DNA of 64,000 nucleotides from Thiomicrorhabdus sp. ZW0627 (GCF_029767005.1 NZ_JARUQR010000001.1:863028-927027), one strand, 5' to 3'; counted from the stretch's first letter, positions 1-10,100 are shown. The notes: generated by a model not told the origin, from the sequence alone. Numbers and translations: made by a program.

Positions 1-672
<672 letters not shown>

Positions 673-693
673 TTAGGCTTCGCTCTTCGCTTT

Positions 694-1734
694 TCAGGCG
701 ATGGATTTCTGCAACATCGCATGCGGCAACATCTGGGTTTCCACCAGCGCCACCAGTGTCTTCAGCTGCGGATATTGTGCACCGACCTTGACGATGTAAT
801 CCAACGTCAAAGGAATGTCGTTCAAATAACCGTCCTTGCCGTCACGGTGATACAGACGCGCAAAGATACCCGATGCTTTCAAGTGACGTTGAATGCCCAT
901 CAAATCCATTGATTCACGGAAACCGTTCCATTCATCTTTACTCAGCAGATTCGCTTCGCAAAGCTGCAGAAAATAACTTCTCTGCCATTCCACCACCTGC
1001 TCGGCCGGCCAGGCGATATAACAATCACGAAGCAACGAGACCGCATCGTACGTCAAAGGACCGTGTACCGCGTCCTGAAAATCCAGAATACCGGGATTAT
1101 GCTCTGGCGTCACCATCAGGTTACGACTGTGGTAATCGCGGTGCACATAGGTTTTAGGCTGCTTCAAGGCCGACTTCTGCAACACGTCTTTGACCTCAGC
1201 CCAATTCTGCGAATCCAGTTTGCCCAACGGCATTTCCAAATGGGTGGCAAGCAGCCAATCCGAAAACAGGTTCATCTCGGTATCCAGTAATTTCGCATCA
1301 TAAGGCGGCAACGCTTCAGCGGATTTATGCCCCTGCTTCTGCAACGTCACCAAAGCCGTCAAAGCATCCTGATACAGACTGTCGGCTTCCGACTCGGACG
1401 CCGACGTCAATACCGACAGATAAGTCGTCGAGCCTAGGTCGGTCAACAATAGAAATCCTTGTTGCAGATCCTGTGCCAGCACTTCTGGGACTTGCAGTCC
1501 CATCCGCACCAATTGGTTTGATACCTCAATGAACGGACGGCAATCTTCATGCTCCGGAGGCGCATCCATAATAATGTAACTGGTCGTCTCGGCATTCGGG
1601 CTATCGACCTGGATACGAAAATAACGTCTAAAGCTGGCGTCACTGGATGCCGGAACCGGTTCGGAAACCTCACAACCCTGCAATAAAGGCTGATTTTCCA
1701 ACCACTTCAACATCCGTTGAAATCTTTCATTCAT
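694..1734 (-). CDS. amgK: N-acetylmuramate/N-acetylglucosamine kinase, AmgK-like
   Basis: 346-residue aminoglycoside-phosphotransferase-fold kinase, expected to phosphorylate MurNAc and GlcNAc at the anomeric position and feed MurU. The catalytic loop is YVHRDYHSRNLMV (around residues 197-209) and the metal-binding segment is GILDFQDAVHGPLTYDAVSLL, both typical of the APH family; length matches AmgK (about 340). It is the first gene of an amgK-murU pair transcribed away from lptD. The ATG at 1734 has no strong Shine-Dalgarno sequence. The alternative is a generic phosphotransferase such as a choline kinase, but the MurU neighbour argues against that. Confidence 0.85.
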   Translation of the reverse strand: MNERFQRMLKWLENQPLLQGCEVSEPVPASSDASFRRYFRIQVDSPNAETTSYIIMDAPPEHEDCRPFIEVSNQLVRMGLQVPEVLAQDLQQGFLLLTDLGSTTYLSVLTSASESEADSLYQDALTALVTLQKQGHKSAEALPPYDAKLLDTEMNLFSDWLLATHLEMPLGKLDSQNWAEVKDVLQKSALKQPKTYVHRDYHSRNLMVTPEHNPGILDFQDAVHGPLTYDAVSLLRDCYIAWPAEQVVEWQRSYFLQLCEANLLSKDEWNGFRESMDLMGIQRHLKASGIFARLYHRDGKDGYLNDIPLTLDYIVKVGAQYPQLKTLVALVETQMLPHAMLQKSIA

Positions 1735-1776
1735 AGAGGAAATACTCGGTTAAAATAAACAATTTACGAATAATTA

Positions 1777-4194
1777 ATGATTCTCTGCTTGATGTCAAAC
1801 TTGATTCGCCACTTCCACAGACTTTCCGGAGCCGTCAATACCGGGGAAAAGCGCCAGTTTCGCCTATTTCGATTAGGTTGTAGCCGCTCAAGTCTGTTTT
1901 CAGCAGGCCTGTTGAGTTTGCTTGCAACCGCTCCTGTTGCCCAGGCTCAAGATCCTATTGACTGTAAACCGCAATGGATCGTTCCATTACAGGAAGTGCC
2001 GCCGTCTCAACAGAAGGATCGTCCGACGGAGCTTGAAGCCGACGAATTGACGCAACCAAACAGCGATCTTCTTAAACTGACCGGTTCCGCCGTCATCACC
2101 CAACCGGGCATGGTGGTTCTGGGCGACGAAATCCTCTACGAAAAAGCAAAGAAAAAAGCGCAAATCTTCGGCCAAGTGGAATTCCACCGTGAAGACATCC
2201 TGGTTACCGCCGATCAAGCCGAATTTGACCAGCAGAAAAACACCGCACAGCTTAACGCCACCCGTTACCAAATCAAACCGAGTCGCGCCCACGGCCACGC
2301 AAAAACCATTGATCTGGACAAGAATCGGAAAGTAGCGAACTTGAAAAATGCCACCTTCACGACCTGCCCGATCCAGCAACTTGCCGAACAGGGACAATTA
2401 GACAACCGGCAAAAGATCAAAACCGGTAAGGTCGCTTGGGAACTGGAATTCGAGAATCTTGAAATCAACAATAATACACGAAGAGTATACGGAAAAAATA
2501 CAGTACTGTTCTTTCACGACATACCGGTTTTCTACACGCCCTACTTCGACTTTCCATTGGATGATCGAGCCAGTGGCTTGCTGATTCCGGAATTCGGCGG
2601 CTACAAATCAATTACCGATGCGAAATCCTCTTTTTACGTCAAACTGCCCTACTACTTCAACCTGGCGCCGAATTACGACGACACCTTGACCTTGATGTAT
2701 ATGGAACAACGCGGACCTGTTCTGGAAAACGAATTCCGCTATATGCAGAAAAGTGGCCCGGTCAGCCATTCAGCCGAACTGACCTTGACCGCCCTAAATG
2801 ACGCCAAAACCGCAGACGAAGGACTCGCCTATCTCGACGGCGACAACGTTGTCTACGGAGACACCATCGACCAGCGCTGGCGCGCCAAACTGATCGCCAA
2901 CCAGAACTGGGGCAACGGTTTTAGCAGCAACATACTCTGGCATGAAACCTCGGACGAAAATTTCTTTGCCGACATCCCGGTGGAAAGCCAACTTAAAACC
3001 GTGTCCAGTACGCCACGTTACATGACCTTGAACTACCGTCAGGACAACCTGCAGGCCTACGCTCAAGTCTACAGCTACCTGCGCTTGCATAACGCCCCCG
3101 TCAACTATGAAAAACGGCCGGAAGTCGGCATGCTGTACAACAAGGACTTTGGCGATCTGCGATTCGATCTTGCAGGAGAAGCCACCGAATTTGACGTACC
3201 GCTCAGCAGCCACACCAAACCGGAAGCTTTGCGCACGCGCTTGGTACCGCAACTCAGCTACTCACTCAGCCAGTCCTACGGGCACCTGAAAGCCTTGGCG
3301 GCGGCCAACCATTTGAGCTATGCGATGCATGACAACGGTAACAACACGACAGGACAAGACAGCTTTGATCATACCGTCATGCAATACGCCGTGAACGGCG
3401 GTTTGATCTTCGAAAGGGAATTCAGCCTGGCGGGCAGCAACTACATCCAGACGCTGGAGCCGGAATTGCAGTACCTGCATGTGCCTTATGTCGACCAATC
3501 CCATGTACCGCTATTCGATACCACGAACCAGAGTTTGCATTTCTCCAACCTGTTCTCCTTAAACCGTTTTTCAGGTTACGACCGAATCGGCGACACCACT
3601 CAGGTCTCTGCGGCCCTCACGAGCAGGATTCTGACGGAATCCGGTGCACCGTTTCTGGAAGCGGGAATCGGTCAGATCTACTATCTGGCGGATCGCAAAG
3701 TGACACTAACCGGAACCGAACCTCTGACCGACGAACAGTCCGACTATTTTGTCAAACTCGGCGTGACCACTCCGGATCTGTACTTCTACTCCACCAGTCA
3801 GTTCTCCAAAGAAGAACTCGATCTGGTCAACGCCAATAGCCGCCTGCGCTGGAACCTGTCCAAAAACAGCAAACTGCTTTTCAACCACACGCTGACCAAT
3901 AATAATCTACCGGATGCCAAGTCCACACTGGCAGCCGGCGCCATTATCAAACTCTCCCCACGCTGGGAAGTCGGAACCTACTGGAACTACGATTTCACCA
4001 ACAAGGTTCGTAATGAAGTCCAACATGCATTGCGTTATGACGACTGCTGTTGGGCAGGAGAATTCTCGGTAGAAGAGACACAACTGGAAAATGGTCTGTA
4101 TAATTACAGCGTCCAATTCCAAATCGAATTTAAAGGCTTGAGCAGCACGGACTCTTCGTTTAAAAGATATTTAAGCAACAAGCTGAATTTTTAA
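1777..4194 (+). CDS. lptD: LPS-assembly outer-membrane protein LptD
   Basis: 805-residue beta-barrel that, with LptE, inserts lipopolysaccharide into the outer leaflet. A signal sequence (residues about 38-58, ending VAQAQ) precedes an OstA/LptA-like periplasmic domain (about 65-185) and the LptD barrel. Cysteines C63 and one near 197, plus an adjacent CC pair near 763-764, match the four cysteines whose two disulfides make E. coli LptD functional. The start is uncertain: ATG at 1777 or 1792, neither with a clear ribosome-binding site, giving an unusually long n-region. First gene of the conserved lptD-surA-pdxA-rsmA series. One CAGGCCTG palindrome lies inside the signal-peptide codons (1904-1911). 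Confidence 0.95.
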   Translation: MILCLMSNLIRHFHRLSGAVNTGEKRQFRLFRLGCSRSSLFSAGLLSLLATAPVAQAQDPIDCKPQWIVPLQEVPPSQQKDRPTELEADELTQPNSDLLKLTGSAVITQPGMVVLGDEILYEKAKKKAQIFGQVEFHREDILVTADQAEFDQQKNTAQLNATRYQIKPSRAHGHAKTIDLDKNRKVANLKNATFTTCPIQQLAEQGQLDNRQKIKTGKVAWELEFENLEINNNTRRVYGKNTVLFFHDIPVFYTPYFDFPLDDRASGLLIPEFGGYKSITDAKSSFYVKLPYYFNLAPNYDDTLTLMYMEQRGPVLENEFRYMQKSGPVSHSAELTLTALNDAKTADEGLAYLDGDNVVYGDTIDQRWRAKLIANQNWGNGFSSNILWHETSDENFFADIPVESQLKTVSSTPRYMTLNYRQDNLQAYAQVYSYLRLHNAPVNYEKRPEVGMLYNKDFGDLRFDLAGEATEFDVPLSSHTKPEALRTRLVPQLSYSLSQSYGHLKALAAANHLSYAMHDNGNNTTGQDSFDHTVMQYAVNGGLIFEREFSLAGSNYIQTLEPELQYLHVPYVDQSHVPLFDTTNQSLHFSNLFSLNRFSGYDRIGDTTQVSAALTSRILTESGAPFLEAGIGQIYYLADRKVTLTGTEPLTDEQSDYFVKLGVTTPDLYFYSTSQFSKEELDLVNANSRLRWNLSKNSKLLFNHTLTNNNLPDAKSTLAAGAIIKLSPRWEVGTYWNYDFTNKVRNEVQHALRYDDCCWAGEFSVEETQLENGLYNYSVQFQIEFKGLSSTDSSFKRYLSNKLNF

Positions 4195-4239
4195 CCCACT
4201 TGAATGATTAAACATTTCAAACACTGAATAGGTCTTGTA

Positions 4240-5529
4240 ATGACAATGGTTTCAAAAAAACTGCTTTTACCTCTGATCGCTCTGCTGATCACATTCTCCC
4301 CCCTAAGTCATGCGGATAAGCTATTGGACAAAGTGGTTGCCGTGGTCAATGACGAGATCGTTCTAAAAAGCGAACTGGACCAAAAAACCCTGGAAACCAT
4401 CCAACAACTTAGAGCCAAGCAGATTCCCGTCAACGACATCCATCAATTGCAGTTGAAAGTGTTGGACAACATCATTCTGGAAATGCTCCAAAAAGATCGC
4501 GCTAAAAAGCTTGGGTTAAGCGTGACCGACGAAGAAGTGAATGAGAAACTGGTTCAGATCGCGACGCAAAACAACATGTCGCTAATGGAACTGCGCAACC
4601 GCCTAAATATGCAAATGCCAAATGGCTTCATCAACTTGCGTAACAGTATTCATGAAAAACTGCTCATCCAAAAGTTGCGCGAACAAGAAGTCATCGGGCG
4701 AACCATGGTCACCGAAGAAGAGATCAAAAATTACCTCAAACGCAGCAGTCTGGACACCAGTCACTACCAATATCACTTGCGTCATATTCTAATCACCCTG
4801 CCGGAATCAGCGACTGAAGCACAGCGAAAAGAAGCCCGTGCCCAAATCAACGATCTGGCAAAGCGTATCAATCAAGGCGAGTCTTTCAGCCAATTGGCGG
4901 TGCGCTATTCCAAGGGCAGCAAAGCTTTATCCGGCGGAGACTTGGGATGGCTGAACAATGACCAGATTCCGACCTTTTTCTCAGAAGAACTGTCCAAGCT
5001 TGAACCGGGACAGGTGAGCCAGGTCATCAGCAGTCCGAGTGGTTTCCACTTGATTAAACTGGTGGAAAAACGAGATGCAGACGACCAATTACTAACCCAA
5101 TACCACCTGCATCGTTTCATCATCCTAAGTGATAACGCGATGCAGCAAACTGAAGTACCTATGGATATTCAGCAGATTGTCGCCGACACACAGTCTTTAA
5201 AGGCTTTCAACGCCCTGAAAAATCGTTTCGCCGACATCCCCGAAGAGGTCAACGCCAACAGCGACATGGGTTGGAAAACCGTCGATGAACTACCGTACGA
5301 ACTGCGCGCCAGACTGGCGGAACTCTCTCCAAATCAAGTGGCCGCGCCAATCGCCACAGAACAAGGTTGGATTTTGTTCTTCCTGGAAGCCGAACGTCAG
5401 TACAGTGCCAAAAAAGCGAATCAGCAACAAGAAGCCATCCAGGCGATCCGTATGCGTAAAGCAAACGAGACCTTTGAAATCTGGCTACGTCGTCTAAAAG
5501 ACGAGGCGTTTATCGACATCCGCATATAA
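4240..5529 (+). CDS. surA: Periplasmic chaperone and peptidyl-prolyl isomerase SurA
   Basis: 429 residues with a clear signal peptide (MTMVSKKLLLPLIALLITF..., cleavage after SHA). The N-terminal chaperone domain is followed by a first parvulin domain (about residues 178-275, with LRHILI, GGDLGW and GFHLIKL) and a second, degenerate parvulin domain (about 285-390) with few of the usual residues. SurA escorts unfolded outer-membrane proteins, including LptD, to the BAM complex, and the 45-base gap after lptD fits co-expression. A loss of consensus in the second rotamase domain would leave one catalytic domain; in E. coli it is the second that is active, so activity here is worth caution. Confidence 0.93.
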   Translation: MTMVSKKLLLPLIALLITFSPLSHADKLLDKVVAVVNDEIVLKSELDQKTLETIQQLRAKQIPVNDIHQLQLKVLDNIILEMLQKDRAKKLGLSVTDEEVNEKLVQIATQNNMSLMELRNRLNMQMPNGFINLRNSIHEKLLIQKLREQEVIGRTMVTEEEIKNYLKRSSLDTSHYQYHLRHILITLPESATEAQRKEARAQINDLAKRINQGESFSQLAVRYSKGSKALSGGDLGWLNNDQIPTFFSEELSKLEPGQVSQVISSPSGFHLIKLVEKRDADDQLLTQYHLHRFIILSDNAMQQTEVPMDIQQIVADTQSLKAFNALKNRFADIPEEVNANSDMGWKTVDELPYELRARLAELSPNQVAAPIATEQGWILFFLEAERQYSAKKANQQQEAIQAIRMRKANETFEIWLRRLKDEAFIDIRI

Positions 5530-5572
5530 CAACCCAATCGGACGAACTCCTCGTCCTCGACAACAAACAACA

Positions 5573-5607
5573 CAGGCCTGTCCGTTTTTCCAAAGCCGAC
5601 AGGCCTG
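5573..5607. repeat. Hairpin of two CAGGCCTG palindromes between surA and pdxA
   Basis: CAGGCCTGTC (5573-5582) and GACAGGCCTG (5598-5607) form a perfect 10-bp stem with a 15-base loop, and each arm is itself palindromic. It sits in the 104-base surA-pdxA gap. No long T run follows, so it is a poor intrinsic terminator. It belongs to the CAGGCCTG family scattered through the window. Confidence 0.7.
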
Positions 5608-5633
5608 CTTATTAATTGCTTTAGGAACATCTT

Positions 5634-6617
5634 ATGACCCTACGACTGGTAATCACCTCGGGCGAACCGGCCGGGATCGGCCCAGACCTGGTTTTACAAC
5701 TATCACAAACCGATTGGCCGGTGGAACTGGTTGTGCTCGGCGATACCGACGTGATTCAAGCGCGTGCGCAACAACTGGGCATGGATATTCAAATCCAACC
5801 CTATGATAGTACGGCCGAAGCCAAACCGAGCCGAGCCGGACAATTGACCTTGGAACACATTCCGGTTACTGAAACCGTCGTGCCCGGTCAGCTCAACGTT
5901 GCCAACGCCATGTCGGTAGTCACCATGCTCAAACGTGCCATTCAGGGCTGCATGAACGACGAATTCGCAGGCATGGTCACCGGGCCGGTACATAAAGGCA
6001 TCATCAACGAAGCCGGATTACCGTTCAGCGGCCACACCGAACTATTGGCGGAAGACAGTGGCACCGATCGAGTGGTAATGATGCTGGCGACTCCGGGATT
6101 GCGCGTCGCCCTGGCGACCACGCATCTGCCACTGGCCGACGTACCAAAAGCGATTACACAGCCGTTGCTGACCGAAATCCTCAGCATTACCCACCGTTCG
6201 CTGACGGAACAGTTCGGCATATCCGACCCGCACATTCTAGTGGCCGGTTTGAATCCGCACGCTGGAGAGAACGGGCATATGGGACGTGAAGAGATCGACG
6301 TCATCGAACCGGTTCTGAAAAAACTCGGAACCGACATGAACCTGAATGGCCCGCTTCCAGCCGATACCTTATTCACTCCAAAGTATCTGGCGCATGCCGA
6401 TGCAGTGGTAGCGATGTACCACGACCAGGGCTTACCGGTTTTGAAACACATGGGCTTCGGCAATGCGGTTAACATCACCCTTGGATTACCATTCGTTCGT
6501 ACCTCGGTCGACCACGGCACGGCATTGGATCTGGCAGGAAGCGGCAAGGCCGACGACCGCAGTTTCCGTTATGCCATCGAGGTCGCGTTGGAGATGATTC
6601 ACGCACCTCAACCGTAA
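5634..6617 (+). CDS. pdxA: 4-hydroxythreonine-4-phosphate dehydrogenase
   Basis: 327 residues, normal for PdxA. It oxidises 4-phosphohydroxy-L-threonine with NAD(P) in the DXP-dependent route to pyridoxal 5'-phosphate. The N-terminal [10 protein letters not shown], the GPVHKG and GHTELLA segments and the C-terminal [10 protein letters not shown] and [12 protein letters not shown] segments carry the conserved His/Asp metal and substrate ligands. The start ATG is preceded by AGGAACATCTT. It follows surA and precedes rsmA in the standard gammaproteobacterial order. Confidence 0.96.
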   Translation: MTLRLVITSGEPAGIGPDLVLQLSQTDWPVELVVLGDTDVIQARAQQLGMDIQIQPYDSTAEAKPSRAGQLTLEHIPVTETVVPGQLNVANAMSVVTMLKRAIQGCMNDEFAGMVTGPVHKGIINEAGLPFSGHTELLAEDSGTDRVVMMLATPGLRVALATTHLPLADVPKAITQPLLTEILSITHRSLTEQFGISDPHILVAGLNPHAGENGHMGREEIDVIEPVLKKLGTDMNLNGPLPADTLFTPKYLAHADAVVAMYHDQGLPVLKHMGFGNAVNITLGLPFVRTSVDHGTALDLAGSGKADDRSFRYAIEVALEMIHAPQP

Positions 6618-6679
6618 TCAAGACAGATTCAGAGACCTAAACCTCAACATCGACATAGAAACCGACGCAAGGACAACCG

Positions 6680-7480
6680 ATGGCCGGACACAAACATAAG
6701 AAGCAATTTGGACAGAATTTCCTCAACAATCCGAAAGTGATTCATCAGATTGTCGCCTCCATACGCCCGAAGCCCGAAGACCATATGGTTGAAATCGGAC
6801 CGGGTGAAGCCGCATTGACGGAACCGCTTCTGGATGTGGTGAGAAAAATGGACATCATCGAAATCGACAGCGATCTGATCGGTCCTTTAACTCGCCGTTT
6901 CTCATCCAATCCGGCATTCAACCTGCACCATACAGATGCTTTGGCTTTCGATTACGCCACCTTGTTGGACGAAGACGAAGAAATCCTGCGCGTGGTCGGC
7001 AACCTGCCCTACAACATTTCCAGTCCGCTTCTGTTCCATCTTCTAGACTACGCAGAACACATTCGTGACATGCATTTCATGCTACAGAAAGAAGTGGTTG
7101 ACCGCATCACCGCCCAGCCGGGTGTCAAAGCTTACGGCCGTTTAAGCGTCATGTTGCAATACGCTTGCGAAACCGAATATCTGTTCACCGTCGGCCCGGA
7201 GAACTTCACTCCGCCGCCGAAAGTCGATTCCGCCATAGTGCGCCTAGTGCCCTATCGCACCAAACCATTCGTCGCCGACGATGAAAAACTGTTCGCCGAC
7301 CTAGTCAAACAGGCGTTCAGCCAGAAACGTAAAACCTTGCGCAATACTTTGAAAGGCTGGCTGGATGCCGAGCAGATCGAATCCTGCGGCGTCGAACCAA
7401 GCGCACGAGCCGAAAGCCTGACGGTTGAACAATTCGTCGGACTTGCTAATCTATATGCAAGCCTGCACAATCAAGGTTAA
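6680..7480 (+). CDS. rsmA: 16S rRNA (adenine1518-N6/adenine1519-N6)-dimethyltransferase
   Basis: 266-residue KsgA/RsmA enzyme that dimethylates two adjacent adenines in the helix-45 loop of 16S rRNA during late 30S assembly. The N-terminus has KKQFGQNFLNN; the SAM-binding site is EIGPGEAALT (about 38-47), the acidic EID follows, and the catalytic NLPYNISS motif lies near residue 110. Length and motifs are canonical. The next gene is apaH, without the apaG gene that lies between them in E. coli. Confidence 0.96.
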   Translation: MAGHKHKKQFGQNFLNNPKVIHQIVASIRPKPEDHMVEIGPGEAALTEPLLDVVRKMDIIEIDSDLIGPLTRRFSSNPAFNLHHTDALAFDYATLLDEDEEILRVVGNLPYNISSPLLFHLLDYAEHIRDMHFMLQKEVVDRITAQPGVKAYGRLSVMLQYACETEYLFTVGPENFTPPPKVDSAIVRLVPYRTKPFVADDEKLFADLVKQAFSQKRKTLRNTLKGWLDAEQIESCGVEPSARAESLTVEQFVGLANLYASLHNQG

Positions 7481-7518
7481 GCGTACACAGGGCTAGGCAA
7501 TAAAGGGATTTCACATTT

Positions 7519-8382
7519 ATGGCAACTTATGTCATCGGCGATCTACAGGGCTGTTACGACGAGCTTCAAGTCCTGCTCCGACAAATCGACTACCAACCGG
7601 AGCAGGACCATCTCTGGTTTGTCGGCGACATCGTCAATCGCGGCCCGAAATCCCTTGAATGCCTCCGTTTCGTCAAAACTCTGCAAGAACAAGGCCGTGC
7701 CGAGATGGTACTCGGAAATCACGATTTTCATCTGCTTGCCGCCTATTCCGGTTTGAAGCGCTTTCAGTCTAAATCCGATACCCTTGATCCGATTTTTGAG
7801 GCTTCTGATGCCGCCGAACTGATGGACTGGCTGCGCAAGCAACCATTGATGGTCAGCCATCCGGTTTACGAGGCAGTGATGGTGCATGCCGGTATTCCAC
7901 CTCAATGGACGATCCCCGAAGCCATGCAATTGGCCAAAGAAGTCGAAACGCATCTACAGTCATCCGACTGGCAAACCTTCGTGACCGAACACCTGTTCGG
8001 CAGCGAACCGGACGAATGGAACGATGGACTGAGCGGCTGGGAGCGCATCCGTTATATCGTCAATGCCTTTGCACGAATGCGTTACTGCGATGCCGCCGGC
8101 AAGCTGGAGTTGAAACTCAAATCCAAACCCGGCAAACAGGAAACGGACTTTCAACCCTGGTTCGTCTTTCCCAACCGCAAGAACAAAACACACGAGATTT
8201 TTTTTGGACATTGGTCAACCCTAGGCGAAGTGGATGCTTATCAGGTACACTCGACCGACACGGGATGTCTATGGGGTGGCAAGCTTACTGCTTACTGTCT
8301 AGAAAGCAAGCAACGTCACACTTTTCAATGTGACCAACAATGCAAACCCAAAGAAAAGAAAACCAAAAAAACGGAAAAATAG
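7519..8382 (+). CDS. apaH: Symmetrical bis(5'-nucleosyl)-tetraphosphatase ApaH
   Basis: 287-residue metallophosphoesterase that cleaves Ap4A to two ADP and can remove Np4 caps from RNA. The metal-binding motifs are in order: GDLQGCYDEL (residues 7-16), GDIVNRGP (about 36-43) and LGNHDFHLLA (about 67-76), followed by VHAGIPPQW. The C-terminus ends in a lysine-rich tail (KPKEKKTKKTEK), slightly longer than usual. Start 38 bases after rsmA, so translation coupling is likely. Confidence 0.95.
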   Translation: MATYVIGDLQGCYDELQVLLRQIDYQPEQDHLWFVGDIVNRGPKSLECLRFVKTLQEQGRAEMVLGNHDFHLLAAYSGLKRFQSKSDTLDPIFEASDAAELMDWLRKQPLMVSHPVYEAVMVHAGIPPQWTIPEAMQLAKEVETHLQSSDWQTFVTEHLFGSEPDEWNDGLSGWERIRYIVNAFARMRYCDAAGKLELKLKSKPGKQETDFQPWFVFPNRKNKTHEIFFGHWSTLGEVDAYQVHSTDTGCLWGGKLTAYCLESKQRHTFQCDQQCKPKEKKTKKTEK

Positions 8383-8418
8383 CCCGATTAGATTGGACGT
8401 ACGGATTCAAAAGACACT

Positions 8419-8991
8419 ATGGATACGAATACAACGGAAAACGAACACAACAACGAACATAACATCCCAATGGCGGATGAAATGCTCAGTCGATTGCATG
8501 CGATTGATGTCAACCAATTTGATATCACTGCACTCGCCAACGAGCTGAAAGGCAACAAACAGTGGATTTCAATCCTGACCATCCCGGTCAGCGCGATACT
8601 GTTGGTGGCGTTCACTTTACTGGGCGCTTTCCTTTCCGGTTACTTGATTACCAGCTTCCTGATTTCAGCCGGTATTGTCTATTTCGTCGCCAAACTGCTC
8701 GACCAATACGACCAGCAATTCCGCATCCGTGCACGTGAATTGGTCATGGAACGCATCAAGAACGCGGAGGGTGACTTTGGGCTGATTCCGCACTTCAAAC
8801 ACTTCCTACCGGCAAAATACCGTCACCTATGGCAATCTTTGCGCAAAGGACGTTATCTGTACATCGATCAATACATACAGGCAATCGTTCTGCTGCAAAA
8901 CAAACTGGATCCGGACAAATTCACAAGGGTCTGGTATCTGAACTACCCTGAAATCGCACCGGAAGATTATCTGGAAGAGTACGAAGAGTAA
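8419..8991 (+). CDS. Membrane protein of unknown function
   Basis: 190 residues that I do not recognise. A hydrophilic N-terminus rich in N, T and E (about 50 residues) leads into a hydrophobic hairpin at about residues 53-92 that would form two closely spaced membrane helices with a very short loop. A cationic cytoplasmic-looking domain (about 95-165) follows, and the tail is acidic and tyrosine-rich (PEDYLEEYEE). It starts 37 bases after apaH and is closed by the strong palindromic terminator, so it is probably the last gene of the lptD operon. The shape, two helices plus a soluble domain, suggests a membrane-anchored accessory protein; no function is assigned. Confidence 0.75.
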   Translation: MDTNTTENEHNNEHNIPMADEMLSRLHAIDVNQFDITALANELKGNKQWISILTIPVSAILLVAFTLLGAFLSGYLITSFLISAGIVYFVAKLLDQYDQQFRIRARELVMERIKNAEGDFGLIPHFKHFLPAKYRHLWQSLRKGRYLYIDQYIQAIVLLQNKLDPDKFTRVWYLNYPEIAPEDYLEEYEE

Positions 8992-9045
8992 ATGAATTAG
9001 CTGTGAACAGAGCTGTCACACCATTCCGTTTACCCGAATTTTAAA

Positions 9046-9072
9046 CAAAAAACCCGGCAGGCCTGCCGGGTT
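9046..9072. terminator. Bidirectional terminator with CAGGCCTG core
   Basis: CCCGGCAGGCCTGCCGGG (9053-9070) is a perfect palindrome flanked by an A run on the left. On the minus strand this gives a GC stem followed by a T run, ending bolA; it can also serve the plus-strand gene. The centre is the window-wide CAGGCCTG octamer. Confidence 0.85.
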
Positions 9073-9083
9073 CAATATTAAAT

Positions 9084-9383
9084 TCAGTGTCCGCCGCCGC
9101 ATTTCGGGGAAGCAGGAGCCACACCGACAGCCTGCCACTCTTCGGGGCTGTAGGTATGCAATGCCAACGCATGGAACTGCGGCATCAACTCATTCAGCGC
9201 ACGATAAACCGCCTGCTGTCGTTTCACCTTGCTCACACCTTCGAAATCTTCGGAAACCAACGTTAACTTGAAATGCGATTCGTTGGCCGGACCGGCGTGC
9301 ATATGACTTTCGTTCTGCAAATCCATGTAATCGATTTGAAAATTGTCTCGAATGGCTTGTTCGATCTGTGGCTGTAACTGCAT
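9084..9383 (-). CDS. bolA: BolA family protein
   Basis: 99 residues from the ATG at 9383, which has AGAGAGAA seven or so bases upstream; a 22-codon upstream extension is open but lacks a ribosome site and resembles no BolA N-terminus. The BolA fold is shown by HAGPANESHFKLTLVSEDFEG and the RALNELMPQFHALALHTYSPEEW end. BolA proteins partner monothiol glutaredoxins, bind Fe-S clusters and affect morphology and stress responses. The last residues, SPKCGGGH, add a Cys and a His that could act as extra metal ligands (inference). Convergent with the apaH operon. Confidence 0.88.
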   Translation of the reverse strand: MQLQPQIEQAIRDNFQIDYMDLQNESHMHAGPANESHFKLTLVSEDFEGVSKVKRQQAVYRALNELMPQFHALALHTYSPEEWQAVGVAPASPKCGGGH

Positions 9384-9450
9384 GACGTTTCTCTCTTCTT
9401 CTCTGGATCGGAGTTTGACCGCGGTTGCGATCGAATCTTTAAGAGGCAAC

Positions 9451-9479
9451 AGTATAAGGCGATTCTATGATGCATACAA
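9451..9479 (-). promoter_or_regulatory. Sigma-70-like promoter for bolA
   Basis: On the minus strand TTGTAT (9474-9479) and TATACT (9451-9456) are separated by 17 bases and lie about 70 bases before the bolA ATG. The -10 is close to consensus; the -35 is weak. Confidence 0.5.
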
Positions 9480-9541
9480 AACAAACATCAAAAAAGCCCA
9501 GTATAATAGGTTGATGTGAATCTATTTTTCAGGAGTCAATA

Positions 9542-10063
9542 ATGCGCTTGCTAATCCATACCTTGATTGTCAGTCTGGCACTGTTCGTCGGACTCAACCA
9601 AACGGCCCAGGCCGCTGATGCCACTTCCGGCAAAGACTTTAAACTGAAACCGGTACCGGAACTACAGAATCCGCCTAGTGACCGTTTTCCGGGTGATCCC
9701 GCTGAGCACAAAGCCGTCTACATGTGGAACAAAGCCGATGCTGAATATCAACACGCGATTCTGAACTCCATTCAGGCGATGATCAAATACTACGGCGACA
9801 ATGTCGACATCGCGGTGGTGGCGATCGGTCCGGGCTTACATGCTCTGGCTAAGGAACCCAAACGCGAGGTGGACCCTTTGACCTATGAGCGCGTGGCAAG
9901 CTTTGCCAAAGACTACAACGTCCGTTGGATTGCCTGTGGTAACACCATGAATACCGTTCATTGGTCACAGTCGGATATGCGTCCGTTTGCGGAATACGCC
10001 GAAGTCGGCGCCGCCGCGCTGATGGAATTGCAGGAAGAAGGATACAAACTTCTGGTCTGGTAA
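9542..10063 (+). CDS. Periplasmic DsrE/DsrF-family protein
   Basis: 173 residues with a signal peptide (MRLLIHTLIVSLALFVGLNQTAQA, cleavage near residue 24) and the DsrE-like alpha/beta fold: an early VYMWNKADAE segment, VDIAVVAIGPGLHAL in the middle and the conserved cysteine in VRWIACGNTM. AGGAG precedes the ATG at good spacing and a TATAAT lies at 9502-9507. Exported single-domain DsrE-like proteins are common in sulfur-oxidising bacteria; the reactive cysteine may carry persulfide, but here that is inference. It is a lone gene, convergent with the ectoine operon, so context does not name a partner. Confidence 0.82.
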   Translation: MRLLIHTLIVSLALFVGLNQTAQAADATSGKDFKLKPVPELQNPPSDRFPGDPAEHKAVYMWNKADAEYQHAILNSIQAMIKYYGDNVDIAVVAIGPGLHALAKEPKREVDPLTYERVASFAKDYNVRWIACGNTMNTVHWSQSDMRPFAEYAEVGAAALMELQEEGYKLLVW

Positions 10064-10100
10064 GCTTCCCTTGCCTTCCGCCGACAATTTGACCGGCCAA

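Noticed and set aside
5942-6547. Minus-strand 201-codon open frame opposite pdxA
   Set aside because: Shadow of pdxA; Ser/Pro/Arg-rich, no start signal.
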